Source: JBGTFE01 sp049799955 (GTDB lineage Bacteria > Acidobacteriota > Blastocatellia > Pyrinomonadales > Pyrinomonadaceae). Taken from it: a stretch of DNA of 64,000 nt. The notes below the pieces were generated by a model, which worked only from the letters and a program-made list of their open reading frames with translations, made no database searches and was not told the DNA's origin. The translations under genes and the position numbers were made by a program. The stretch is taken from positions 92,056 to 156,055 of the forward strand of contig JBARIW010000018.1 of assembly GCA_049799955.1 (NCBI GenBank), written 5' to 3'. Shown here piece by piece: positions 1-9,024 of the stretch; the stretch's first letter is position 1, and every line of letters begins with the position of its first letter.

Positions 1-108
1 TGTTGATTTTCTGCATAAAATAATTTTATCACCCGCGAGGCGTATTTTATCAAAATCAAAATCCAATAGTTCGGATTTTTCGGTTATAATTTGAAAAGGT
101 TTTGAAAG

Positions 109-1098
109 ATGAAAAAGAACAAACCGGAAACCGCCGTTTATCTCTACGACGCGAACGGCAGCGACGAAAAGCTCAAGCTCGAAGACATTAATCTGAAAAA
201 GCTGAACGATAAACAGCTTCTATGGATTGACGTTCCGGCGAGAGACAAAAAAACGATTGAAGGCGTAGTTTCCGCTTTGCAGATAAAAAACGCGCCGGTT
301 AAAAGCATTTTGGACATATCTGAAAGACCGAAAATCGAAAAGTTTGAAGATTTTTTCAGATTTTTTATCATTTCCGTTAAAATCTGCGACGACTGCGACT
401 TAAATCCTGTGCCGATAGATTTTCTGGTCGGGAAAAATTTCGTCGTTTCGATTCACGACGATGAAGTCGATTATTTTAACGAGTTCCGCGAGCGCGAACA
501 GGGCGAAACGCAAATCGGCGAATTGGACGCCGAAAGCTTTGTCGCGACGCTTCTGGATTTGCATATCGTCTCGTATTTTCGGGCTTTGGAAGAAATCGAG
601 CTGCGAGTCGATAAATTTGACGAGAAAGTTTTGAAAACGGATTTGGACACCGATAAATTTCTGTCGGAAATGGTCGGGCTTCGCAACGCGGTTTCAAAGC
701 TCCGGCGCTGGTTTATGCCGCACCGCGACGTTTTCTATGCTTTTGCGCGTCCTGATTTTCAGCAGATTTCACAGTCGGATTCTTTTGAACAATTCAAAAT
801 GCTCAACCAGCATTTCGAATCGGCGGTTGACGCGATTGAAAGCTCGCGCGACACGGTTTTGAGCATTTTTGATTTATACGCGACAAAATCCGATCAGTTA
901 ATGAACGATTTAATTCGCAAGCTGACTTTTTTGACTTTGATAATCGGCGCTATGGGCGTTATCGCGGGAATTTTGGGGATGAATTACGAAGTCGATGTAA
1001 TTTTCAAATCGAGTTACGGTTTTTGGCTGACTCTTGCCGGAATGGTTCTTCTGGCAATCGGCTTGTCGATTTTTGCCAAAGTTAAACGTTGGATATAA
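109..1098 (+). CDS. corA: CorA-family magnesium/divalent metal transporter
   Basis: This 329-residue protein has the CorA architecture: a long, charged, mostly helical cytoplasmic part followed by two C-terminal membrane segments (about residues 270-289 and 302-321). The family signature GMN lies between them at residues 290-292, at the mouth of the pore. CorA proteins work as pentamers and let Mg2+ (sometimes Co2+ or Ni2+) into the cell down its gradient. A perfect TATAAT lies at 85-90, just upstream of the ATG, but I see no good -35 box. argH follows only 7 bp after the stop, so the two are probably co-transcribed although they are functionally unrelated. Confidence 0.93.
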   Translation: MKKNKPETAVYLYDANGSDEKLKLEDINLKKLNDKQLLWIDVPARDKKTIEGVVSALQIKNAPVKSILDISERPKIEKFEDFFRFFIISVKICDDCDLNPVPIDFLVGKNFVVSIHDDEVDYFNEFREREQGETQIGELDAESFVATLLDLHIVSYFRALEEIELRVDKFDEKVLKTDLDTDKFLSEMVGLRNAVSKLRRWFMPHRDVFYAFARPDFQQISQSDSFEQFKMLNQHFESAVDAIESSRDTVLSIFDLYATKSDQLMNDLIRKLTFLTLIIGAMGVIAGILGMNYEVDVIFKSSYGFWLTLAGMVLLAIGLSIFAKVKRWI

Positions 1099-1105
1099 AC
1101 GAAAA

Positions 1106-2500
1106 ATGACGGAAACAAAAAATCTCTGGGGCGGACGTTTTGCCGCGAAAGCGGACGAAACTTTTGCCGAATTTAACCGCTCTTTCAATTTCGATAAACG
1201 TCTTTTCGAGGCTGACGTGCGCTGTTCAATCGCGCATTGCGACGGGCTTTTTCACGCCGGAGTTTTGACGCGTCTCGAATCCGAAAAAATAAAAAACAGT
1301 TTGCAGACGCTGCTCAAACGCGCCGATTACGACAAAGATTATTTTGACGATGCCGGAGCCGAAGATATTCATTCGTTTATCGAAACTCGCCTCGTTCAGC
1401 TAATCGGCGACACGGGCAAAAAGCTTCATACGGGCAGAAGCCGCAACGACCAGGTTGCGACCGCGTTTCGGCTCTGGCTGCGCGAGGAAATCGAGGAAAT
1501 TTCGCGCATTACGAGAGATTTGCAAAAAGCTCTGATTGATTCGGCGCAAATGCATAAAGATGCGGTTTTGCCCGGCTACACGCATCTTCAGCGCGCGCAG
1601 CCGATTCTGTGGGCGCACTGGTGTCTGGCGTATTTTGAGATGCTCTCGCGAGATAGAGAAAGATTGGACGAAGCCTGGCGGCGAACGAATGTTTTGCCGC
1701 TCGGCTCGGCGGCGCTTGCCGGGACGAGCTATGAAATCGACCGCGAAGCCGTTGCCGCCGATTTGGGTTTCGAAGGCGTTTCGGCAAACAGTCTCGACGC
1801 GGTTTCCGACCGCGATTTCGCCGTCGAATTTGTCGGCGCGTGTTCGCTCATTATGGTTCATCTTTCGCGTTTCTCGGAAGATTTGATTCTTTACGCCTCA
1901 AGCGAGTTTCAGTTTATCGAGCTGAGCGACGCGGTTTCGACAGGTTCGAGCCTTATGCCGCAAAAGAAAAACCCCGACGCGCTTGAGCTGATTCGCGGAA
2001 AAGCCGGGCGAATTTTCGGTCATCAAACAGCGCTTTTGACGACCCTGAAAGGCTTGCCGATGGCTTATAACAAGGATTTGCAGGAAGACAAGGAAGCGGT
2101 TTTCGACACGGTTGACACGATAAAAATGTGTCTGAAAGTTGCGGCGATTGTCTTGCAGAATCTGAGCATCAATAAAGAAAAAACATTTAAAGCCGCATCC
2201 GAAGGTTATTTAAATGCGACCGAGCTGGCAGATTATCTCGTTCATAAAGGCATTTCATTTCGCACCGCGCACGACGCGACCGGAAAAATCGTGCTTTACG
2301 CAATTTCGAGAAAAAAAGAATTACACGAGCTGAATCTTGAAGATTTCCGGCAATTTTCCGGCGAGATTGAAGAGGATGTTTTTAAAGCTTTGAGCCTGGA
2401 GCAGACGCTTGCGAGCAAAAATCAAATCGGCGGAACTTCGTCGGAAAGAGTTTTTGAAGCAATCGACGCGGCAAAAAGAGATTTGGAAATTGAAGAATAA
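1106..2500 (+). CDS. argH: Argininosuccinate lyase
   Basis: ArgH splits argininosuccinate into arginine and fumarate, the last step of arginine synthesis. The 464-residue length is normal for the family. The fumarase/aspartase superfamily signature GSSLMPQKKNP lies at about residues 280-290, and the N-terminal LWGGRF is typical of ArgH. I place the start at 1106 because the family begins at this point (MTETKNLWGG). The frame stays open upstream to 1034, but that stretch overlaps corA. No other arginine gene is nearby, so this is not an arg operon. Confidence 0.96.
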   Translation: MTETKNLWGGRFAAKADETFAEFNRSFNFDKRLFEADVRCSIAHCDGLFHAGVLTRLESEKIKNSLQTLLKRADYDKDYFDDAGAEDIHSFIETRLVQLIGDTGKKLHTGRSRNDQVATAFRLWLREEIEEISRITRDLQKALIDSAQMHKDAVLPGYTHLQRAQPILWAHWCLAYFEMLSRDRERLDEAWRRTNVLPLGSAALAGTSYEIDREAVAADLGFEGVSANSLDAVSDRDFAVEFVGACSLIMVHLSRFSEDLILYASSEFQFIELSDAVSTGSSLMPQKKNPDALELIRGKAGRIFGHQTALLTTLKGLPMAYNKDLQEDKEAVFDTVDTIKMCLKVAAIVLQNLSINKEKTFKAASEGYLNATELADYLVHKGISFRTAHDATGKIVLYAISRKKELHELNLEDFRQFSGEIEEDVFKALSLEQTLASKNQIGGTSSERVFEAIDAAKRDLEIEE

Positions 2501-2537
2501 AGGGATTTGCGATTTTGGATTTGTGATTTGCGATTGC
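2501..2537. repeat. Single-arm short tandem repeat after argH
   Basis: Degenerate units of the type GATTTGCGATT / GATTTGTGATT follow the argH stop codon directly and end just before the next gene. No complementary arm is present. A 16-bp stretch, TTGTGATTTGCGATTG at 2521-2536, recurs exactly inside pabB at 14544-14559. Confidence 0.6.
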
Positions 2538-2545
2538 AGGACGAA

Positions 2546-2959
2546 ATGGATAAAAAAGAACTTTTCAAACAAACTGCCGAAAACGAATTGATGCAGTTTC
2601 TCGGCGTTAAAATCGACGTTGTTGAAACGGACAGAGTCGTTTTGAAAATGGAAGTTACGCCGAAAATTCATCAATACATCGGCATAATGCACGGCGGCGT
2701 TTCGCTTTATCTATGCGAAACGGCGGCTTCAATCGGCGCGGTCGCCGGCGCTGATTTGACTAAGGCTGCGCCCGTCGGCGTCGAGATAAACGCCAATCAT
2801 CTGCGCGCGGTGAGTCGCGGGATTCTTACAATCGAAGCCAAGCCGATATACGGCGGACGCGCAATGAGCGTTTGGGGCATCGAGATTACAAACGATAAAG
2901 GCAAACTTATTTGCACTTCGCGCTGCACATTTATGCTGAAAAAAGGCGCGGCAATTTAA
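2546..2959 (+). CDS. PaaI-type hotdog-fold thioesterase
   Basis: This 137-residue protein is a single hotdog domain of the PaaI/YdiI (4-hydroxybenzoyl-CoA-like) group. It has the HGGV motif at about residues 49-52, followed by YLCETAAS, which carries the acidic residue used for catalysis in this class. The substrate is probably a small or aromatic acyl-CoA. In a menaquinone-making organism, 1,4-dihydroxy-2-naphthoyl-CoA is one possibility that the sequence cannot settle. I start at the ATG at 2546, preceded by AGGA at 2538-2541. A longer reading from 2507 would translate the repeat DNA between argH and this gene. Confidence 0.8.
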   Translation: MDKKELFKQTAENELMQFLGVKIDVVETDRVVLKMEVTPKIHQYIGIMHGGVSLYLCETAASIGAVAGADLTKAAPVGVEINANHLRAVSRGILTIEAKPIYGGRAMSVWGIEITNDKGKLICTSRCTFMLKKGAAI

Positions 2960-3052
2960 TTTAAGATTCAATATTTAAGATTTAAGATTTAAGATTTAAG
3001 ATTTAATATTTTGTCTTTCAATTTTGAATTTTGAATCTTAAATCTTAAATCT
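2957..3052. repeat. Tandem-repeat hairpin (ATTTAAG unit) between thioesterase and tilS
   Basis: About five copies of a TTTAAGA unit (2957-3010) are followed by the complementary units (TCTTAAA and AATTTTGAA, 3020-3052). The two arms would fold into a long AT-rich hairpin in RNA. The array starts at the stop codon of the thioesterase gene and ends 7 bp before the tilS ATG, so it fills the gap. Confidence 0.85.
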
Positions 3053-3058
3053 ACTTGT

Positions 3059-4156
3059 ATGGATAATTTTATCCGCAATTTTTTGACCGAATGGCGGCGA
3101 CTCGATTTGCCGTTTGAAGATGCGACATTTGTTGCCGCAGTTTCGGGCGGCGCGGATTCGGTCAGCCTTTTGCTTGCGCTGTATGAACTGAAAAAACTGA
3201 AAAAACTCAATTTGCGTTTCGCCATCGCGCATTACAATCACGATTTGCGCGGAGAAGAAAGCGAAAAGGATGAGCAATTCGTTAAAAATCTGGCTTCGGA
3301 GTTCGGTTTTGAACTGGCGCTCGGCAGAGGGAAAATCTCGCAGGAAGGAAACCTGGAGCAGAATGCGCGCATCGCCCGTTATGCATTTCTCACTCAAACT
3401 GCCGAAAACCTTCACGCAAACGGCATTTTGACCGCGCATACGCTCAACGACAACGCGGAAACTTTTCTGATGAATCTCATCCGCGGAAGCGGAATCGAAG
3501 GTCTCGGCGGAATGAAAGTCATTCGGTTTTTAGAAGAGGAGAAAAGGAGAAAAGGAGAGAAGGAGAATGCATTAATCGCTTCGAGCATCTCCTCATCTCC
3601 TCATCTCCCTTTCTCCTCTTCTAAAATTTTACTTATCAGACCGCTGCTTACTTGGGCGAAGCGCGAAGACACGGAAAATTATTGTCATCTGAATAACGTT
3701 GAATATCGGTATGACTCGATGAACGAAAATTTAGCGTTCAAGCGCGTGCGAATCAGAAAAGTGCTGCTTCCTCTGCTTGAAGACTTTAACCCGAAAATTA
3801 TCGAAACATTGGCGAAAACCGCATTTTTGCTACAGGAAGATTTTGCCGAGCTGCGCGAAATTGCCGAACGTCAATGCGCGTCAACCGGTAATGAATTGCT
3901 GCTAAAAGATATAAAAAATCTTTCGATTTCAACGCGCCAGAACATTTTGCGCGAATGGCTGAAAAATAATCGAGGAAATTTGCGGAGTCTGGATACGAAA
4001 CATTTCGAGGCGATTGAAAACCTGATTTTCAGTCAGAAAAGCGGCAAAACAATCGAATTGCCGAATAGAGAAACGGTTGTAAAAGAAGACGGAAGATTAT
4101 TATTTAAGAAATTAAAGGTTGAAAAAAGCCCGTCCGAGAATTACAATCAAGAATAG
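3059..4156 (+). CDS. tilS: tRNA(Ile)-lysidine synthase, with an in-frame repeat insertion
   Basis: TilS converts C34 of the CAU-anticodon tRNA-Ile to lysidine using ATP and lysine, which changes its reading from AUG to AUA; it is normally essential. The PP-loop SGGADS is at residues 29-34, and the conserved ERxGR-type region is replaced by a normal-looking helical domain. At residues 158-188 the protein has a low-complexity stretch (EEEKRRKGEKEN, then ASSISSSPHLPFSS) encoded by a tandem-repeat hairpin at 3532-3622. It lies between MKVIRF and the conserved LIRPLL. The frame is kept, so the protein is probably still functional with a disordered loop. No clear ribosome binding site precedes the ATG because repeat DNA runs up to it. 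Confidence 0.9.
   Translation: MDNFIRNFLTEWRRLDLPFEDATFVAAVSGGADSVSLLLALYELKKLKKLNLRFAIAHYNHDLRGEESEKDEQFVKNLASEFGFELALGRGKISQEGNLEQNARIARYAFLTQTAENLHANGILTAHTLNDNAETFLMNLIRGSGIEGLGGMKVIRFLEEEKRRKGEKENALIASSISSSPHLPFSSSKILLIRPLLTWAKREDTENYCHLNNVEYRYDSMNENLAFKRVRIRKVLLPLLEDFNPKIIETLAKTAFLLQEDFAELREIAERQCASTGNELLLKDIKNLSISTRQNILREWLKNNRGNLRSLDTKHFEAIENLIFSQKSGKTIELPNRETVVKEDGRLLFKKLKVEKSPSENYNQE
3532..3622. repeat. Tandem-repeat hairpin inside tilS (GGAGAAA unit)
   Basis: One arm (3532-3570) has units such as AGGAGAAA and AGGAGAGA. The other (3585-3622) has the complementary units TCTCCTCA and TTTCTCCTCTTCT, with a loop of about 14 bases. The outer 13 bases are exactly complementary. The array lies wholly within tilS, is in frame, and has no stop codon in that frame. 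Confidence 0.9.
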
Positions 4157-4271
4157 TAGTTGAAAGCGGCAGACGTGCGCTTTCAGAACAACGAAACAAG
4201 GGGAACTTTCATCATAAGGGCGTATTAGTTATTTTCCGAATTGATGGAAGTTATTTTTTGGAGGCTATAAA

Positions 4272-6206
4272 TTGAGTTCTAAAGCAAAACAAGTTCTTTT
4301 GTGGTTAATGATTATTTCCAGCGCGATGCTGTTTGTCTGGTTTTTGCAAGGCAATCGCACCAAAAATCCGCAGGAATTATCGTTCGATAAAGCGTTGACT
4401 TACATTAAAAATAAGGAAGTTACCGAAGCCGTCGTCGGTCAGGATACGCTTGAATTGACGACCAAAAGTAACGAGAAATTTACCACAAAACTAGATTCCA
4501 GCGATGCGACGCGCGCAGAAATTCTTAAAGCGGCAAACGAGACTGATACTAAAATCAATCTCGCGCCGGCTTCGAGCGGCTATTTCTGGATTTTGTTAAT
4601 CAATGCGCTGCCGTTTCTGCTGCTTATCGGCTTTCTCGCTTTTACTTTAAGACAAATGCAGGCGGGCGGAAACAAGGCTTTGAGCTTTGGTAAATCGCGC
4701 GCGAAATTGCTGAACAATCAGCAAAAACGCGTTACATTTAAAGACGTTGCCGGTGTCGAGGAAGCGAAAGAAGAATTGCAGGAAATCATCGAATTTCTGA
4801 AAGACCCGCAAAAATTTCAAAAGCTCGGCGGCAAAATTCCGAAAGGCGTTTTGATGGTCGGACCTCCGGGAACGGGCAAAACTCTTCTGGCGAAAGCTAT
4901 CGCAGGCGAAGCAAATGTTCCGTTTTTCTCGATTTCCGGCTCGGACTTCGTCGAAATGTTTGTCGGCGTCGGCGCTTCGCGCGTTCGCGATTTATTCGAA
5001 CAGGGCAAGAAAAACGCGCCCTGCATCATTTTCATCGACGAAATCGACGCTGTCGGTCGTCATCGCGGCGCAGGTCTCGGCGGCGGACACGACGAACGCG
5101 AGCAGACTTTAAATCAGTTGTTGGTTGAAATGGACGGTTTTGAATCGAACGACGGCGTAATTCTCGTCGCATCGACAAACAGACCGGACGTTCTCGACCC
5201 GGCGCTTCTTCGTCCGGGACGCTTTGACCGCCGCGTTGTCGTCGGTCGCCCTGATGTCAGAGGACGCGAAGGTATTTTGAAAGTTCACACGCGCAAGATT
5301 CCTCTTGACGAAAACGTTGACATCAGCGTTATCGCTCGCGGAACGCCCGGATTTACCGGCGCAGACCTTGCGAATATCGTCAACGAAGCAGCCTTGAACG
5401 CGGCGCGTTTCAACAAAAAAGTTGTTACGATGACCGATTTTGAAATCGCCAAAGATAAGGTTTTGATGGGCGCGGAACGCAAATCAATGGTTCTTTCCGA
5501 CCACGAAAAGAAATTGACGGCTTATCACGAAGCCGGACACACGCTCGTCGGTTTGAAAATGCCTTCGGCTGACCCGGTTCATAAAGTTTCGATTATCCCG
5601 CGCGGAATGGCTCTCGGCGTAACGCAGCAGCTGCCGGAAGGCGACCGTCACAGTTACACGAAAGAATATATTATGAGCCAGATTGCAATTTTGATGGGCG
5701 GCAGGCTTGCCGAAGAAATCTATTTCGGCGCTGATAACGTAACGACCGGCGCGTCAAACGACATCGAACGCGCAACGGAGCTCGCTCGCTCGATGGTCTG
5801 CGAATACGGAATGAGCGAATTAGGTCCGCTGACCTTCGGTAAAAAGGAAGAGCAGATTTTTCTCGGACGCGAAATCTCGCAGCATCGTGATTATTCGGAA
5901 GACACGGCGATAAAAATTGACCAGGAAGTCAAAAAAATCATCGCTCTGCAATACGACAAAGCGAGAAACGTTATCGTCGAAAACGGCGAAGCGATGGTTC
6001 GACTTTCGGAAACTTTGCTCGAACGTGAAACGCTTGACGGCGTTCAGATTCGACGCGTAGTTGCAGGACTTCCGCTTGACGGCGACGACAGTTCGCCTTC
6101 GACCGACGATGACGGAAACAAACCGGCGACCGAGGAAAAATCGAAAAATCCGTTTAAGAGTCCGATTATTCCGCCGATTACCGGAAACAATCCGGCGACG
6201 GCGTAA
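4272..6206 (+). CDS. ftsH: ATP-dependent zinc metalloprotease FtsH
   Basis: FtsH is a hexameric membrane AAA+ protease that extracts and degrades membrane proteins and unstable regulators. This 644-residue protein has two N-terminal membrane segments (about residues 7-26 and 103-125). The Walker A motif GPPGTGKT starts near residue 197, followed by the Walker B IIFIDEID and the second region of homology. The zinc site HEAGH is at about residue 419. It starts at TTG, positioned by the ribosome binding site GGAGG at 4260-4264. An inverted repeat (GAAAGCG...CGCTTTC, about 4162-4186) after tilS may end the upstream transcript. The C-terminal tail is rich in Asp, Ser and Pro. Confidence 0.97.
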   Translation: MSSKAKQVLLWLMIISSAMLFVWFLQGNRTKNPQELSFDKALTYIKNKEVTEAVVGQDTLELTTKSNEKFTTKLDSSDATRAEILKAANETDTKINLAPASSGYFWILLINALPFLLLIGFLAFTLRQMQAGGNKALSFGKSRAKLLNNQQKRVTFKDVAGVEEAKEELQEIIEFLKDPQKFQKLGGKIPKGVLMVGPPGTGKTLLAKAIAGEANVPFFSISGSDFVEMFVGVGASRVRDLFEQGKKNAPCIIFIDEIDAVGRHRGAGLGGGHDEREQTLNQLLVEMDGFESNDGVILVASTNRPDVLDPALLRPGRFDRRVVVGRPDVRGREGILKVHTRKIPLDENVDISVIARGTPGFTGADLANIVNEAALNAARFNKKVVTMTDFEIAKDKVLMGAERKSMVLSDHEKKLTAYHEAGHTLVGLKMPSADPVHKVSIIPRGMALGVTQQLPEGDRHSYTKEYIMSQIAILMGGRLAEEIYFGADNVTTGASNDIERATELARSMVCEYGMSELGPLTFGKKEEQIFLGREISQHRDYSEDTAIKIDQEVKKIIALQYDKARNVIVENGEAMVRLSETLLERETLDGVQIRRVVAGLPLDGDDSSPSTDDDGNKPATEEKSKNPFKSPIIPPITGNNPATA

Positions 6207-6212
6207 GCAGGA

Positions 6213-6320
6213 AAGTAAAAAGTAAAAAGGCAAAAGTAAAAAGTGAAGAAGCCGTTTGATTAACTATTAAGTTTTTCCTGACGGCTTTTTTACTTTTTAC
6301 TTTTTACTTTTTACTTTAAA
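6213..6320. repeat. Tandem-repeat hairpin (AAAGTAAA unit) between ftsH and folP
   Basis: Units of the type AAAGTAAAAAG (6213-6246) pair with TTTTTACTTTTTAC units (6286-6320). Nested inside is a GAAGCCGT...ACGGCTTTTTT hairpin that looks like a Rho-independent terminator for ftsH. The 14-mer GGCAAAAGTAAAAA occurs here at 6229-6242, and again at 45613 and inside tig at 23400. Confidence 0.85.
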
Positions 6321-6330
6321 ATTTTTACTT

Positions 6331-7176
6331 ATGACGCATTGGCAGACTTCGCGCCGGAAATTATCTTTTGAAAAAACTCTGGTGATGGCGATTTTGAACG
6401 TAACGCCGGATAGTTTTTCGGACGGCGGCGAGTTTTATTCTGCCGGCGATGCTTTGCGACAGGCTGAAAAATTAATCGCCGAAGGCGCGGATATTCTGGA
6501 CATCGGCGGCGAATCGACGCGTCCGAAAAGCGCGCGAGTTTCCCCGGAAGAAGAAATTCGCCGCGTTGTGCCGGTAATTGAAGCGATTGCAAAACGTTTC
6601 TACGTTCCGATTTCGGTTGATACGAGCAAATCGGAAGTTGCCGAAAAATCCGTCGAAGCAGGCGCTGAGATTATTAATGACGTTTCAGGTTTACGCTTTG
6701 ACGAAAAAATTGCGAGAGTCGCGGCAAAATATAAAACGGGTTTGGTTTTAATGCATTTGCGCGGTGAATTTGAAACTATGCACAATCAAGCGCCTGTTTC
6801 GGATATTTTGAATGAGGTTTCAAATGGCTTTCGCCGGAGCATTGAAAAAGCGGAAAATTTCGGTGTCGGTAAAAATCAAATTGCACTCGACGCCGGCATC
6901 GGATTTAGCAAAACTTTCGAGCAGAACTTGGAATTGATTGCTAAAATAGATAAGCTCAAAGCAGAATTTTCCGATTTCCCGATGCTCGTCGGAGTTTCGC
7001 GCAAATCGTTTATCGGAAAGATTCTGGGCAATGTTCCGGTTGGCGAGAGAATAAACGGAACGCTCGCGGCGAACGCGATTGCGGTCTGGAACGGCGCGAA
7101 TATCGTCCGTGTTCACGATGTCGGCGAAACGGTTGAAGCATTAAAAATTATAGATTTTATTAAAAAGCAGTTATGA
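6331..7176 (+). CDS. folP: Dihydropteroate synthase
   Basis: FolP joins p-aminobenzoate to 6-hydroxymethyl-dihydropterin diphosphate to make dihydropteroate in folate synthesis; it is the sulfonamide target. This 281-residue protein has both family signatures: ILNVTPDSFSDGG (pterin and diphosphate loop) near residue 23 and DIGGESTRP near residue 57. The C-terminal GVSRKSFIG also fits. It overlaps the next gene by 4 bp (ATGA), so translation is probably coupled. pabB, for the p-aminobenzoate substrate, lies elsewhere in the window at 13903-15267. Confidence 0.96.
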   Translation: MTHWQTSRRKLSFEKTLVMAILNVTPDSFSDGGEFYSAGDALRQAEKLIAEGADILDIGGESTRPKSARVSPEEEIRRVVPVIEAIAKRFYVPISVDTSKSEVAEKSVEAGAEIINDVSGLRFDEKIARVAAKYKTGLVLMHLRGEFETMHNQAPVSDILNEVSNGFRRSIEKAENFGVGKNQIALDAGIGFSKTFEQNLELIAKIDKLKAEFSDFPMLVGVSRKSFIGKILGNVPVGERINGTLAANAIAVWNGANIVRVHDVGETVEALKIIDFIKKQL

Positions 7177-7724
7177 GATTTATTCGTCTATTTGCGGTCA
7201 TAATTTTGTTCACGCTGGTTTCGGGTTTTACCGAATGTTATAAACCCGTAACGGAATCGGGCTTACCGAAAAATATAAAGAAAATCGCTGTTCCGGCGTT
7301 TCAGTTTGAAGTCGAGGGCGCGCGTTATCGCGTCGAATCGCGCTTTACCGAAGCCGTTACAAAAGAAATTATTCGCAGAGGGCGCGGTCTGAAAGTTCAA
7401 GGCACGCGTGACGGCGCGGATGCGGCGGTCGAAGGAACAATTCGCAAATTTACGTTTTCCGGCGTGCTGCTCGACCGCGAAGGTCGCGCCAGAGTGTATG
7501 AAGTAACGATTGTCGCGGCGGTTACGATTCGCGATTTGCGCGAAAACAAGATTTTATACGACAATCAGAATTTCATTTTCCGCGATTCGTTCGAATTTTC
7601 ACAAGACCCGCGCTCGTTTTTTAATGAAGAAGACCCGGCTGTCGAGCGCATGGCGCGCGCATTTTCCGAATCGGTCGTTTCGACGATTATAAACGGACTT
7701 GGAGTTAAAGAGGAGAAAAAATAA
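7173..7724 (+). CDS. LptE-like outer-membrane assembly protein
   Basis: This 183-residue exported protein starts with a hydrophobic signal segment (residues 4-18). It then follows the LptE pattern: NIKKIAVPAF, a region giving a helix (TEAVTKEIIRRG), then ADAAVEGTIRKF and a beta-rich C-terminal half. LptE plugs the LptD barrel that places lipopolysaccharide in the outer membrane. The cysteine at residue 22 follows FTE, which is a poor lipobox, so I cannot say that it is a lipoprotein. It overlaps folP by 4 bp and sits ahead of holA. LptE sits near holA in many genomes, which supports the call. Confidence 0.72.
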   Translation: MRFIRLFAVIILFTLVSGFTECYKPVTESGLPKNIKKIAVPAFQFEVEGARYRVESRFTEAVTKEIIRRGRGLKVQGTRDGADAAVEGTIRKFTFSGVLLDREGRARVYEVTIVAAVTIRDLRENKILYDNQNFIFRDSFEFSQDPRSFFNEEDPAVERMARAFSESVVSTIINGLGVKEEKK

Positions 7725-7797
7725 ATAATTGATAATTGATAATTGATAATTAAGAAAGGTTTTTATTATCAATTATCAATTATCAATTATCAATTTT
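7725..7797. repeat. Tandem-repeat hairpin (AATTGAT unit) between lptE-like gene and holA
   Basis: Heptamers AATTGAT A (7728-7751) pair with TTATCAA units (7765-7795) across a loop of about 14 bases. The array begins right at the upstream stop codon and ends at the holA ATG, leaving no room for a ribosome binding site. The same unit is used at 37708-37788. Confidence 0.9.
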
Positions 7798-8841
7798 ATG
7801 TCTGTTTTATCGAGAGAAGATTTACGCAATCAACTGAAGCGCAGGGAGTTTGCGCCGGTTTACCTGCTTTTCGGTGCGGAAACCTATTTGCGTGATGTGG
7901 CGGCGAAAACGATTGCCGATTTGCTTCTTGGCAATTCAGGCTTGAGAGAATTTAACGAAATCGAGCACAGCCTGACGAACAGCAAGATTCAATACGCGCT
8001 TTCGGATGCCGAACAGTTTCCGATGATTGATTCGCACCGCGTTATCAAAATTACGGACATTGTCGTTTCGGCAGGCGGAAACAAAGATAATTTGAAGGAA
8101 GAAGACGAGGAAATTCTGGCGCGATATTTAAATCGCCCGTCGGAAACCTCCGTCGTTATCTTCGTCGCAAACGAACTGGACAAGCGCCGGCGGATTTCAA
8201 AAATACTTCTCGAAAAATCGGTCGCGGTCGAATTTTCCGCCTTACAGGATGCCGAATTAAAAAACGAAGCGCGAAAAATTGCAAAGAAATCGGAATGCGA
8301 AATTGACGAGCGAGCCTTAAATTATTTAATTTCTCTGGTCGGAAACGATGTTCGAAAATTAACTCTGGAAGTTGAAAAGCTCGCCGTTGCCGCTTTGCCC
8401 GATACTTTGATAACGAACGAATTAGTTGAAAGTCTCGTCCCGAATTCGCGCGAAATCTCCAATTTTGATTTGACCGACCAGGTTCTTGCCGGAAATAAGA
8501 CGCGCGCTTTGCACGTTTTGAAAAAGATTCTGGACGACGGCGCAGAGCCTTTGATGCTGCTCGGCTTGCTCGCCTATAATTTTCGCCGCCTGTTCCAGTG
8601 CAGCGAGCTGATGAATCAAGGCGTCGAGCGCACGGAAGTAGCGAGAGTGATGCGCCTGCATCCGGGCAGCCAGAGAGAATTTTTAGAAATCGCCAGACGC
8701 AATAAATCGGAAAAGTTTTCGCGGATTTTGCAGCGAATCGCCGAAACCGATTTGGCAATCAAAACCTCAAAAGGCGGCGGCGGAAACGCAGGCTCGCGGA
8801 TGCAGATTGAAATTTTAGTCTGCGAAATGGTCAGTCTTTAG
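7798..8841 (+). CDS. holA: DNA polymerase III subunit delta
   Basis: HolA is the delta subunit of the clamp loader, which opens the beta sliding clamp. The 347-residue length and the N-terminal pattern (PVYLLFGAETYLRD, in place of a true Walker A) are typical. The middle region FVANELDKRRRISK and the C-terminal collar domain also match. The ATG touches the upstream repeat array and has no Shine-Dalgarno sequence, so it may depend on coupling or leaderless-type initiation. It ends in TAG. The next gene, rpsT, converges on it. Confidence 0.9.
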   Translation: MSVLSREDLRNQLKRREFAPVYLLFGAETYLRDVAAKTIADLLLGNSGLREFNEIEHSLTNSKIQYALSDAEQFPMIDSHRVIKITDIVVSAGGNKDNLKEEDEEILARYLNRPSETSVVIFVANELDKRRRISKILLEKSVAVEFSALQDAELKNEARKIAKKSECEIDERALNYLISLVGNDVRKLTLEVEKLAVAALPDTLITNELVESLVPNSREISNFDLTDQVLAGNKTRALHVLKKILDDGAEPLMLLGLLAYNFRRLFQCSELMNQGVERTEVARVMRLHPGSQREFLEIARRNKSEKFSRILQRIAETDLAIKTSKGGGGNAGSRMQIEILVCEMVSL

Positions 8842-8849
8842 AAAGAATT

Positions 8850-8938
8850 AGCCACGAACAAACACGAAAAGGCACGAAAAAAAAACTAAAATATAATTTT
8901 CTTCTTTTTTCGTGTTCATTCGTGTTTGTTCGTGGCTG
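8850..8938. repeat. Tandem-repeat hairpin (CACGAACA unit) between holA and rpsT
   Basis: Units of the type ACGAACAAAC and ACGAAAA (8851-8880) pair with TTCGTGTTCA and GTTTGTTCGTGGC units (8909-8937). The outer 17 or so bases are perfectly complementary. The same unit family is used at 49106-49182 between pxpC and pxpB. The hairpin lies between convergent genes and could stop transcription from holA. Confidence 0.88.
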
Positions 8939-8947
8939 ATTTCTCGC

Positions 8948-8986
8948 AAAAAAATCGGGAATTAGCTTGCTTAAGGCTAACTCCCG
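8948..8986 (-). terminator. Rho-independent terminator of rpsT
   Basis: Read on the minus strand, a stem CGGGAGTTAGC / GCTAATTCCCG is followed by a run of seven T. One mismatch interrupts the stem. It lies 39 bp after the rpsT stop codon. Confidence 0.8.
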
Positions 8987-9024
8987 TAATCAAAGGAGAA
9001 AAACTATGAGGTATAGAAACTCTT

